From contig NZ_JADWDC010000013.1 in assembly GCF_020640915.1 (NCBI RefSeq), positions 1 through 64,000 of the forward strand: DNA of 64,000 nucleotides. Reading direction: 5' to 3'. The DNA comes from Waterburya agarophytonicola KI4 (lineage in GTDB: Bacteria > Cyanobacteriota > Cyanobacteriia > Cyanobacteriales > Xenococcaceae). Numbering within the stretch: the stretch's first letter is position 1; each line of letters begins with the position of its first letter. Under the pieces are notes generated by a model. The model saw nothing but the letters and a program-made list of their open reading frames with translations, had not been told where the DNA came from and did not search any database. Below, piece by piece: positions 9,017-17,259 of the stretch. A program made the position numbers and the translations under genes.

Positions 9017-9734
9017 CTGGCTGCCTGACACATTTATTTAAACGAAGCTAAATATTTGAACATTTTACTTCTGAAATTCGGGTGAACCAAATAGCATCAT
9101 AGTACTCTCTCCGCTTCTTTTTTGAGGCGAAACAGGGTTGGATATTTTGAGAAAAAAGAGGTATGGGAGCAAATAAATCACGACCTTTATGCAAGACTCC
9201 TTTAAGCCACCTAATACCAATCTTAAGATAACTAAGACCACGCTCCCAATGAGGATCGACTCGTTGTCGAAGTCCGTTCAATTGAACTGCCATACCATGA
9301 GCAGTGGCGAACAAAAGAGTCAGAGCTACCACTAAATATAACCGTTCGAGAGCTTGGGGTTGGCGAATTTTAGATTCTTCTAACTGAAACGCTCCAGATT
9401 TAGAATCGAGAAATAACTCTTCAATACGAAATCTCGCATCAATTTATATTCTTTAAATGCCACAGTAGTCCATTAATCATCCAAGCCAATGCTTTCAAAT
9501 GACGTAAATCTCGATATTGACTATGTTGCGAGGCAGTGCGTTGGGCGGGTTCCCCGACTTGAAGCAACTGCCGAGGGCGACTCAAAAGACTTAGAAGTTG
9601 ATTATAAAGAGGGGTAGAGATTGACATGGACTACGAAGCATAAAAACGACTATTTTTAGCTTCCCACGATTGCTCTCCCTTTTTCTTTCAATCTATCCCT
9701 GTCTATCTTTCAGCTACTTGTGTCAGGCAGTCAG
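9017..9734 (-). mobile_element. Internally deleted IS4-family element with terminal inverted repeats
   Basis: The ends are near-perfect inverted repeats of 16 bp (9017-9032 and 9719-9734; 15 of 16 match, core CTGCCTGACACA). Between them, on the minus strand, lie the two ends of one transposase gene with the middle missing. The N-terminal piece is at 9439-9627 (DLRHLKALAWMINGLL). The C-terminal piece, about 9048-9435, contains IDARFRIEELFLDSKSG, which fits the Y-R-E-K signature of IS4 transposases. The pieces are in different frames. At 718 bp it is about half the size of a working element and cannot encode an active transposase. No target-site duplication was recognised. Confidence 0.75.
9048..9627 (-). 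pseudogene. IS4-type transposase, N- and C-terminal fragments
   Basis: The start of the gene (62 residues, from 9627) is joined near 9438 to the last 129 residues in another frame. The catalytic DDE aspartates, which lie in the central part, are gone; only the YREK-region Glu remains (FRIEELFLDSK). It is a relic inside the element with terminal repeats at 9017 and 9734. Confidence 0.72.
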
Positions 9735-10646
9735 GCTAAAAACTTCTTGGGCTGCACGATGTAGTAGGGAGTGACGATAGACTAAAGCAGACATATTTTT
9801 TCCGTAACCGCCACCAATGACACAAGCAACTGGATAACCCCAAGCTTTGCAGGTACTCAACACCATTCTTTCTCGTCGATAGATACCTCGATCTGTGAGG
9901 GATAATTTGCCCAAGCGATCGCTTACGTGGGTGTCAACTCCCGCATCAAACAATACTAAGTCGGGCTGCACCCGATCTAGTAAATCTGATAAATGACTGG
10001 CTAATATTTGCAAGTAACCATCGTCATCCAAACCAATGGGTAAAGGTACATCAAGATCGCTTTGTTGTTTTTTCCCTGGAAAATTCGCTTCGCAGTGCAT
10101 TGAAAAGGTAAATACACTATCATCATCCTTAAATATCGAAGCTGTACCGTCTCCCTGATGGACATCGCAATCGACAATTAAAATTTTCTTAGCTAATCCT
10201 TGATGCTGCAACACCCGGGATGCGATCGCCAAATCGTTGAAAATACAAAATCCCGATCCGTAGCTAGTAAATGCGTGATGCGTACCTCCTGCGGTATTGC
10301 AAGCACAGCCATATTTTAAAGCTAATTTGGCAGCAAGTATTGTCCCTCCAATAGCAATACGAGTCCGATGGGCTAGGGCTTTACTCCAAGGCAAACCAAT
10401 ACGACGTTGTGCTTTATATTCCAATGTCCCATTACAGTAGGCTTGGACGTATTCGGGAGTGTGAACTAATTGAATTAATTCTAAATCTGGCAATTCTGGC
10501 TGATAAATCTGTTCGGGTACTATTACCCCATCTTTTAATAATAAATCCCGCAGTATTTTAAACTTGGGCATGGGAAATCGATGAACGTCTGGCAAAGGCG
10601 CGACATAATCGGGATGATAGACAATAGCAAAACCATACTTTCCCAT
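9723..10646 (-). CDS. Histone-deacetylase-superfamily amidohydrolase (AcuC/HdaH-like)
   Basis: This 307-residue zinc amidohydrolase is of the histone deacetylase superfamily. The diagnostic segments are all present: GGTHHAF (catalytic His pair), DCDVHQGDGTASIF (zinc ligands D and H), DAGVDTH (zinc ligand D) and GGGYGKN. Bacterial members deacetylate small acylated amines or proteins; the substrate here is unknown. The last codons and stop (SLTA, then TGA) fall in the terminal inverted repeat of the adjacent IS4 remnant. The natural C-terminus was therefore probably altered by the insertion, although the length is still normal for the family. Confidence 0.88.
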   Translation of the reverse strand: MGKYGFAIVYHPDYVAPLPDVHRFPMPKFKILRDLLLKDGVIVPEQIYQPELPDLELIQLVHTPEYVQAYCNGTLEYKAQRRIGLPWSKALAHRTRIAIGGTILAAKLALKYGCACNTAGGTHHAFTSYGSGFCIFNDLAIASRVLQHQGLAKKILIVDCDVHQGDGTASIFKDDDSVFTFSMHCEANFPGKKQQSDLDVPLPIGLDDDGYLQILASHLSDLLDRVQPDLVLFDAGVDTHVSDRLGKLSLTDRGIYRRERMVLSTCKAWGYPVACVIGGGYGKNMSALVYRHSLLHRAAQEVFSLTA

Positions 10647-10686
10647 TAGTTGAAGTGCGATCCCAGTCTCATAGGGACAGTAATAA

Positions 10687-12435
10687 TTAATTTAATACTT
10701 CCTTAAGTTGATGTTGTTGCCACAAAGATAGATACAATCCTGGCTGTTCTAGTAAAGATTCGTGAGTGCCATTTTGAATAATTTTACCTTCATCCATCAC
10801 CAAAATGCGATCGCAAGTTGCTGCTGCTGATAATTGATGAGAGATAAAGATTACAGTTTTCTTAGCTCTAGTAGGGGATAAACTATTAAGAATTTTGGTG
10901 GCGGTTTCGTTGTCTACACTCGAAAGAGCATCATCAAGAATTAGAATCTTAGCATCAGTCAATAAGGCTCTCGCCAGAGAAGTACGCTGTCTCTGTCCGC
11001 CAGACAGAGTTATACCTCGTTCTCCAACCAAAGTTTCGTATTGTTGGGGAAAAGTAAGAATTTCTGGGTGAATTTGAGCTTGTTGGGCAGATTGAATTAC
11101 CTCGTCTGTTTGGGCTAATGGTTCGCCATAACGAATGTTATTCTCAATCGTGGTACTAAACAAAAAGCTATCTTGGGGTACATAAGCGATCGCTTTTCTT
11201 AAAGTGCCAATGTCCAATTTAGTAATATCATGATTATCTAAAAATAGTTCTCCTGCTTCAATATTTAGCAAGCGCGGAATAGCATTAGCTAAAGTAGATT
11301 TTCCCGCGCCAATTGAGCCTACTATAGCGACGGTTTCCCCTTGCTCGATAGTAAAGTTTAAATTGTATAGTGCAGGAGTTTGGGCATCAGGATAAGTGTA
11401 AGTGAGGTTACGTGCGGTGATTTCTCCCCGAATATCTTCTGGAGGTAAGACAATTGCCTGGGGATTATTTTTAATTTTAGGTTCGGCTTTGGTAATGGCT
11501 TCCACTCGATCTATACTGACTTCTCCCTGTTGATAAGCAGTGATGGTAAAACCCAACAAAGCAGTAGGAAAGACCAATCCTTCGACAAACAAGACTAGGG
11601 CAATAAAATCCCCTACTGTAATAGTCCCAGATGCGATCGCTGCTGTGCCCAACCATAATAAGATCAATAAACTAATATAAGAAATTCCTTCAATGATGGG
11701 AAAGAGTAAATTTCTCGTTCTAGCTAGTTTCAAATTTGCTGTTAATAGCTCCTGATTTTTGACTTTAAAAGCTTCTCTTTCTTGGTTTTCTTGAGCATAG
11801 ATTCGGATTAGAGCCATACCACTCATATCCTCTTGAATTACCTCGCTGAGGTCCGATAGCTTGACCTGAATCTCTTCTTGATATTTTCGTAGCTTCCCAC
11901 TAAACAACTGTACCGTCATCAACATCAAAGGATAAACTGCGATCGCCAGCAAGGTCAACTTGACATTGATATCCAACATTGCAGGAAGAGTAAACCCATA
12001 GGCAAAAATGATGTTAACAAAGCTCAACAAAGCAAAACCCACTAGGCGACGAATGTTATCCACATCGCTAGTCGCGCGGTTGATTAAATCTCCCGATCTA
12101 TTTTCCGAAAAGTATCCAGGTTCAATAGTTAGTAGGTGCTGAAAGATACGTTGCTTGAGACTAAATTCAACTTGTCTTCCCGCACCAAAAATCAATACCC
12201 GCGACAACATTCTAAATCCCCACATTACTGCGGATAAGAGCAACAACCAGAGTGCAGATTGAGATAGACTCTCAAAACTAAAATCCCCTTGCAAGCTATC
12301 GATACTGTCTCGAATCAACAGGGGAATATATACTTTTAGTCCATTGACAATCACCAGTGCGATCGTACCGATTAAAACTACTCGCCAGTGGGGACGAAGG
12401 TAGTTGCCGAGTTTCTTCAACCTTGAATTTGCCAT
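10687..12435 (-). CDS. ABC exporter half-transporter (fused permease and ATPase)
   Basis: This is a 582-residue type I ABC exporter. Residues about 15-310 form six membrane helices. The C-terminal ATPase has Walker A (GSIGAGKST), Q-loop (AYVPQDSFLF), signature (LSGGQRQR), Walker B (ILILDDALSS) and the H-loop (ISHQ). It would work as a dimer at the inner membrane. The nearest families are multidrug or lipid exporters (MdlB/MsbA-like). The substrate cannot be assigned. It lies 40 bp upstream of the deacetylase gene on the same strand, so they may be co-transcribed. Confidence 0.85.
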   Translation of the reverse strand: MANSRLKKLGNYLRPHWRVVLIGTIALVIVNGLKVYIPLLIRDSIDSLQGDFSFESLSQSALWLLLLSAVMWGFRMLSRVLIFGAGRQVEFSLKQRIFQHLLTIEPGYFSENRSGDLINRATSDVDNIRRLVGFALLSFVNIIFAYGFTLPAMLDINVKLTLLAIAVYPLMLMTVQLFSGKLRKYQEEIQVKLSDLSEVIQEDMSGMALIRIYAQENQEREAFKVKNQELLTANLKLARTRNLLFPIIEGISYISLLILLWLGTAAIASGTITVGDFIALVLFVEGLVFPTALLGFTITAYQQGEVSIDRVEAITKAEPKIKNNPQAIVLPPEDIRGEITARNLTYTYPDAQTPALYNLNFTIEQGETVAIVGSIGAGKSTLANAIPRLLNIEAGELFLDNHDITKLDIGTLRKAIAYVPQDSFLFSTTIENNIRYGEPLAQTDEVIQSAQQAQIHPEILTFPQQYETLVGERGITLSGGQRQRTSLARALLTDAKILILDDALSSVDNETATKILNSLSPTRAKKTVIFISHQLSAAATCDRILVMDEGKIIQNGTHESLLEQPGLYLSLWQQHQLKEVLN

Positions 12436-12546
12436 GGTACAAATCTTAACAACTTTTCCTTAGATAACCAATATTTCTGGAGACATAAATCTCAATTGAG
12501 CTAAGGGTTAATTAACAGAAAGGCAATCTACTTTGCTAGAAAAGCA

Positions 12547-13569
12547 CTATGGCAGTGAGGTACTGAGAGAAGGAATTTCTTCGGCATCTAAGATCGACCA
12601 AATTTTCTGGACTATACTGTCCAATCCCTGACGAGTTACCGCAGAGACGGCATATATGGGCGTGCTGGTTATGGCTTGCAATTCTGAAATAATCAGTTCT
12701 AAAATATCTCCATCTACTGCATCTATCTTATTGAAAGCAATAATTTGTGGGCGTTCGGGGAGTCCGTGTCCGTAAGCTTCTAATTCGTTTTGAATAGTCT
12801 GATAATCAGTGATCGGGTTATCTGTCGTCGCATCAATTAGGTGGAGTAATACGCGAGTTCGTTCGATGTGGCGTAAGAAATCATGACCCAAACCAATGCC
12901 CTCCGATGCACCTGAAATCAACCCAGGAATGTCGGCAAATACCGTACCGTCTCCCGTCGGCTTGCGTACCACTCCCAGATTGGGTACGAGGGTGGTAAAC
13001 GGATAGTCTGCGACTTTTGGTTTGGCAGAAGACAGGGAAGAAATAAGGGTAGATTTGCCTGCATTGGGTAAGCCAATAATACCTACCTCAGCGATTAATT
13101 TTAGCTCTAGACGCAAACGTCTGATTTCCCCTTCTAAGCCTGGTAAAGCATGTTCTGGGGCGCGGTTGCGATTGCTTAAGAAATGTTTGTTGCCCAAGCC
13201 TCCTTTGCCTCCTTTGACTACGCAAAGGGTTTCTTCGTTGGCAGTCAGATCGCCGACTAATTCCCCCGTATCTGCATCGGTAATAAGAGTCCCACAAGGA
13301 ACTTCAATTACGCGATCGCTGCCCTTTGCCCCAGTACAATTATTAGGACCTCCTTTTTTACCATCTTCTGCTTGGAAAATCTTGGCATAGCGAAAATCCA
13401 AGAGGGTTTGTAAGCGGTCTGAAGCTTTGAGAATTACCGAACCTCCCCAACCACCGTTCCCCCCAGCCGGACCACCAGCGGGGACATATTTTTCTCTGCG
13501 GAATGCTACCATTCCATCTCCACCTTTTCCTGCTACTACTTCTATTTCTGCGAGATCTATAAATTGCAT
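12547..13569 (-). CDS. obgE: Obg family GTPase (ObgE/CgtA)
   Basis: The 340-residue protein starts with the Gly-rich Obg fold (residues 1-158; GGDGMVAFRREKYVPAGGPAG, GGKGGLGNKHFLS). The GTPase domain carries G1 GLPNAGKST, G3 DIPGL, G4 NKID and the G5-like SAVT. Obg proteins bind the 50S ribosomal subunit and couple ribosome maturation to GTP and ppGpp levels. The C-terminal extension is short, as is usual in cyanobacteria. It is a near-universal essential gene and appears intact. Confidence 0.95.
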   Translation of the reverse strand: MQFIDLAEIEVVAGKGGDGMVAFRREKYVPAGGPAGGNGGWGGSVILKASDRLQTLLDFRYAKIFQAEDGKKGGPNNCTGAKGSDRVIEVPCGTLITDADTGELVGDLTANEETLCVVKGGKGGLGNKHFLSNRNRAPEHALPGLEGEIRRLRLELKLIAEVGIIGLPNAGKSTLISSLSSAKPKVADYPFTTLVPNLGVVRKPTGDGTVFADIPGLISGASEGIGLGHDFLRHIERTRVLLHLIDATTDNPITDYQTIQNELEAYGHGLPERPQIIAFNKIDAVDGDILELIISELQAITSTPIYAVSAVTRQGLDSIVQKIWSILDAEEIPSLSTSLP

Positions 13570-13796
13570 CGATTTTTAACAATAATATCGCTCGAATCAA
13601 ACTTGTCGTAGTTGATGATTTTCGAGCTAATCCATAATTATAATTCTTTGTGTAATAAATATTATATTTGTTAAATGCTTGACGCTTAGACTTGCCAAAT
13701 TGAATCTGATGGGGAAGGCTCAAGACTTCAAAGAGGGTATGTTTTGCTTTAAACTGTGAGATGGCTCATTATAATTTGGAATAAATTAAATTAGAC

Positions 13797-13991
13797 ATGG
13801 AAATCGGGCAAAAAGTGAAAGTTTGTAGAATCAAAGACAGAGTTAGTGGCAGTGTAGCTGGCAAGCTGGGCAAGGTTGGAACTATCAAAGAATATAAAAT
13901 GACTGATGGTAGTGGTGTGGGTGTAGTCGTTCAATTTGACGATCGCTCTGCCACTTGGTTCTTCGAGGATGAAATTAAGCCCGTAGACTAG
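13797..13991 (+). CDS. DUF2862 small protein
   Basis: This 64-residue protein has an SH3-like beta-barrel pattern: IGQKVKVCRIKDRVS, GKVGTIKEYKM, GVGVVVQFDDRSATWFFEDE. It matches the cyanobacterial DUF2862 family; the fold suggests a small binding module but no function is established. It lies 43 bp upstream of the ArsA-like ATPase gene on the same strand and may share its transcript. Confidence 0.75.
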   Translation: MEIGQKVKVCRIKDRVSGSVAGKLGKVGTIKEYKMTDGSGVGVVVQFDDRSATWFFEDEIKPVD

Positions 13992-14034
13992 TCATCCATA
14001 AAAAAACAACTTATAACAGACTAAATTTTTAAAT

Positions 14035-15132
14035 ATGCCCTCGATCGTCACCTTTTTAGGTAAAGGCGGTACAGGTCGCACTACTAGCGCGATCGCAACT
14101 GCTAAAAAACTAGCTACAGCAGGAAAAAAAGTTCTTTTAATCGGACAAGATTCTAGCCCCGCTTGGGGAATGGCATTGGGAATGAAGCCCTCCTGCGATC
14201 CCCAAGAGATGGAGACAAATCTTGCAGTAGTACAGCTAAATTCTACTGTATTGCTAGAAAAAAATTGGTCGGAAGTCAAACAACTAGAAGCCCAATACTT
14301 GCGATCGCCAATTCTTAAACAGGTATATGGTCAAGAATTGGGCATTATTCCTGGAATGGATGTAGCATTAGCGCTTAATGCCATTCGCGAATACTATCAA
14401 AGTAATAAATATGACGCAATTATTTACGACGGTTCGGGAGGCATAGATCCCCTGAGAATGTTTGGGATGCCAGAAATCTTAAGCTGGTATTTCCGTCGTT
14501 TTCGCGGTATTTTCACTGAATCGGATATTGTTAAAACTCTTTCCCCTTTTGTTGGTCCTGTTACTAGTGCGGTATTAAATACCACCTGGACGGCAAATGA
14601 TATTACGAGCAATACCGATAATCCTGCCACTCGGATGCTAGAAAACGGTACAGAAGCTTTGAGTCAAGGCAATGTAGTAGCTTATTTGGTCACTACTCCC
14701 AATCCCACAGCCCTAGCCACCGCCAAATATCTTTGGGGTAGCGCGCAACAAATAGGGTTACAAGTAGGAGGAGTTTTGGTCAATCAAGGTCAAAGTACAG
14801 ACGATATATCTGCTAATTTTGCACCCTTGACTGTTTCCAGTTTGCCCAGTTTGGACGATAGTAATTGGCAAGCTTTAATTGCTGGATTACCTGCTATGTC
14901 TGGAAAAGTCGATCTTCCCAAACCAACAGAATTTGTGATGGCAGAGCGCAAAATTAAAGTGTTTTTGCCAGGGTTTGATAAAAAAGAAGTCAAGCTGACT
15001 CAATATGGTCCAGAAATTACTATCGAAGCGGGAGATCAAAGACGTAATATTACCCTCCCTCCTGGGTGGCGGGGTAGTTCGGTAACGGGAGCAAAATTTC
15101 AAAATGGCTATCTGGAAGTAACTGTTGGATAG
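14035..15132 (+). CDS. ArsA/Get3-like ATPase with C-terminal crystallin-like domain (Get3d type)
   Basis: This 365-residue SIMIBI-class ATPase has a deviant P-loop, GKGGTGRTT, at residues 9-17. Switch-like elements such as YDAIIYDGSGG are also visible. The last about 65 residues (RKIKVFLPGFDKKEVKLTQYG to NGYLEVTVG) form an HSP20/alpha-crystallin-like beta sandwich. This combination is characteristic of the ArsA-like group in phototrophs called Get3d. The signature Lys (K10) is present, but the second P-loop Lys is Arg (R15), which may alter ATP hydrolysis. The gene lies 88 bp upstream of chlG in the same direction, hinting at a role in membrane-protein or pigment handling; this is inference. 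Confidence 0.78.
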   Translation: MPSIVTFLGKGGTGRTTSAIATAKKLATAGKKVLLIGQDSSPAWGMALGMKPSCDPQEMETNLAVVQLNSTVLLEKNWSEVKQLEAQYLRSPILKQVYGQELGIIPGMDVALALNAIREYYQSNKYDAIIYDGSGGIDPLRMFGMPEILSWYFRRFRGIFTESDIVKTLSPFVGPVTSAVLNTTWTANDITSNTDNPATRMLENGTEALSQGNVVAYLVTTPNPTALATAKYLWGSAQQIGLQVGGVLVNQGQSTDDISANFAPLTVSSLPSLDDSNWQALIAGLPAMSGKVDLPKPTEFVMAERKIKVFLPGFDKKEVKLTQYGPEITIEAGDQRRNITLPPGWRGSSVTGAKFQNGYLEVTVG

Positions 15133-15220
15133 TTAATCAGCTAGGGGGCGAACCCACGTTTGTCCGTACAGAAATAATCAGTAATAAGTTTTTAGGGAAA
15201 ACGTTTAATACAACATCATC

Positions 15221-16210
15221 ATGTCTGATACTCCAACTAACATTGAAAAAGCAGATAACTCAGGTAACTCGAAAACCCGTCAATTATTAGGCATGAAGGG
15301 GGCAGCGACGGGAGAAACTTCGATCTGGAAAATACGGCTGCAACTGATGAAACCGATCACTTGGATTCCTCTAATTTGGGGTGTAATTTGTGGTGCAGCA
15401 TCTTCGGGTAACTATACCTGGACGGTAGAAAATTTTCTGTTATCCGCAGCCTGTATGCTGCTTTCAGGACCTTTGATGACTGGTTATACTCAGACGGTAA
15501 ATGAGCTTTATGACCGCGAAATAGACGCGATTAACGAACCCTATCGTCCGATTCCTTCGGGGGCGATTTCTTTACCCCAAGTAAAGGTACAAATTTGGGT
15601 CTTGTTGCTGGCTGGCTGGGCGTTAGCTTATGGGTTGGATTTAGCAGTAGGGCATGATTTTCCTACCATTCTTGTTCTGGCGATAGGAGGGGCTTTTATT
15701 GCTTTTATCTATTCTGCACCACCATTAAAATTGAAACAAAATGGTTGGTTGGGTACTTATGCCCTGGGTTCTAGTTATATTGCTCTTCCTTGGTGGACTG
15801 GTCATGCATTATTTGGCGAATTGAGTTGGAAGATTATCATTCTTACCTTGATCTATAGTTTTGCAGGATTGGGTATTGCTATTGTCAATGATTTCAAGAG
15901 CGTAGAAGGCGACCGCGCGTTGGGTTTAAAATCTTTACCTGTAATGTTTGGAGTGACTGCTGCTGCTTGGATTTGCGTTATTGCGATCGATGTTTTCCAA
16001 ATTGGGATAGCGGGTTATTTGGTAGCCATTCACGAGAATCTTTACGCTACTATTGTTTTCTTGTTGGTTATTCCTCAAATTGTGTTTCAAGATATGTATT
16101 TCCTCCGCAATCCTCTAGAAAATGACGTTAAGTATCAAGCTAGCGCGCAACCCTTTTTGGTATTTGGCATGTTGTTTACGGGCATTGCTTTGGGACACGC
16201 AGGAATTTAA
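15221..16210 (+). CDS. chlG: Chlorophyll synthase ChlG
   Basis: This 329-residue UbiA-family prenyltransferase attaches a phytyl or geranylgeranyl tail to chlorophyllide in the thylakoid membrane. Recognisable segments are LLGMKGAATGETSIWKIRLQ, KPITWIPLIWGVICGAASSG, the first Asp-rich motif NELYDREIDAINEPYRPIPS, and the second, IVNDFKSVEGDRALGLKSLP. About eight to nine membrane helices are visible. Length and motifs are typical. It is preceded by the Get3d-like gene and may be in the same operon. Confidence 0.95.
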   Translation: MSDTPTNIEKADNSGNSKTRQLLGMKGAATGETSIWKIRLQLMKPITWIPLIWGVICGAASSGNYTWTVENFLLSAACMLLSGPLMTGYTQTVNELYDREIDAINEPYRPIPSGAISLPQVKVQIWVLLLAGWALAYGLDLAVGHDFPTILVLAIGGAFIAFIYSAPPLKLKQNGWLGTYALGSSYIALPWWTGHALFGELSWKIIILTLIYSFAGLGIAIVNDFKSVEGDRALGLKSLPVMFGVTAAAWICVIAIDVFQIGIAGYLVAIHENLYATIVFLLVIPQIVFQDMYFLRNPLENDVKYQASAQPFLVFGMLFTGIALGHAGI

Positions 16211-16264
16211 TCGTCGATAATTTGTCTTCGACTTAATATCTATTGCTTAAAGTTGATAGGATAT

Positions 16265-16933
16265 TTACCAAGGTAAAATCTCTCCATTAGCGTGCCAAAA
16301 TGTTCCAGTATTATTCAAATTCAATTCCTCAATACGCGCTATTAAACCCTTAACTGAAGTTTCAGTGGTAATTCCCGCTTTATTAAAATCAGTCATGCGC
16401 GTTTGCACCAATCCAGGATGTAAAATTGCTACAGCAATTCCCTGGGGTTTGAGATCGATAGATAAAGATTTTCCCGCCATGGATAAAGCAACCTTCGACA
16501 TTCTATAACCATAAGATCCGCCAGAAGTATTATCGTCAATCGAACCCATTCGACTAGTCATAAAAATAACCTTTGAGCCATTAGTTAAATTAGGCAATAA
16601 TGCTGTAGTAAAATTTAATGGAGCGATCGCATTAACCTCAAACTGACGGCGAATACTGTCAAGATCTAGACTATCCAAACTAATTCGTTCGACAATACCT
16701 GCATTGTTAATTAAAACATCAATTTTTTTACCATCTAACCTGCCTACCATATCTTTGATGGCTGATTCGGAAGTAAGATCTAGATCTGCTTCCACTCTTA
16801 TTCCCAAAGATTTTAATGCTTCAGAAGGCGATCGACATACCGCAATCACTTCATCTCCTCTATCTTTTAATTGGCGACAATATTCTAGACCAATACCTCG
16901 ATTTGTTCCCGTAACCAAATACGTTTGAATCAT
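16265..16933 (-). CDS. SDR family oxidoreductase (C-factor-like)
   Basis: This is a 222-residue short-chain dehydrogenase with TGTNRGIGLEY (NAD(P)-binding TGxxxGxG), NNAG, a catalytic Ser region (IFMTSRMGS) and YGYRMSK (YxxxK). PGLVQTRM is also standard. It looks like the short SDRs related to CsgA/sniffer, whose substrates are mostly unknown. It runs convergently toward chlG with a 54-bp gap. Confidence 0.83.
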   Translation of the reverse strand: MIQTYLVTGTNRGIGLEYCRQLKDRGDEVIAVCRSPSEALKSLGIRVEADLDLTSESAIKDMVGRLDGKKIDVLINNAGIVERISLDSLDLDSIRRQFEVNAIAPLNFTTALLPNLTNGSKVIFMTSRMGSIDDNTSGGSYGYRMSKVALSMAGKSLSIDLKPQGIAVAILHPGLVQTRMTDFNKAGITTETSVKGLIARIEELNLNNTGTFWHANGEILPW

Positions 16934-17259
16934 TTAATTTTGTTGAAACTCCTTTATGACTCTACTGTAGATCGATACTCTTAAGGTATTTTACAGTACA
17001 ATAAAAGCATATTGAATAAAAAATCAATTTAAACAGATCGATAATTACCAACCTATTAACCTGCTTTACTTTCTGAGCTTTTGCTTCTCGACCCAAACAC
17101 AACCTTACTCAGATAAAATAAATATAGGATTGTATCTATAGTTAAAAATCATTACAGAAAGCTTTAAGGTGGTCAAGAAAGCTTTTATGTTAGAATTTTT
17201 GAGTATTTTTTCACAAAATAAAAAAACCACAGCTTTAAGGCATTTTTCGGAGAGACTAC
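16934..17259. other. Divergent promoter region upstream of gyrB
   Basis: This 326-bp AT-rich gap lies between the divergent SDR and gyrB genes. It must contain the gyrB promoter, but none was assigned. Two AAAGCTTT palindromes (about 17158 and 17179) and a GGAGAG Shine-Dalgarno just before 17260 are visible. No small gene was seen. Confidence 0.5.

Noticed and set aside
13022-13390. 122-codon plus-strand ORF opposite obgE
   Set aside because: Antisense shadow of a highly conserved essential gene.
17158-17190. Two AAAGCTTT palindromes upstream of gyrB as an operator
   Set aside because: The palindrome is short and AT-rich sequence makes it likely by chance; no regulator is suggested.
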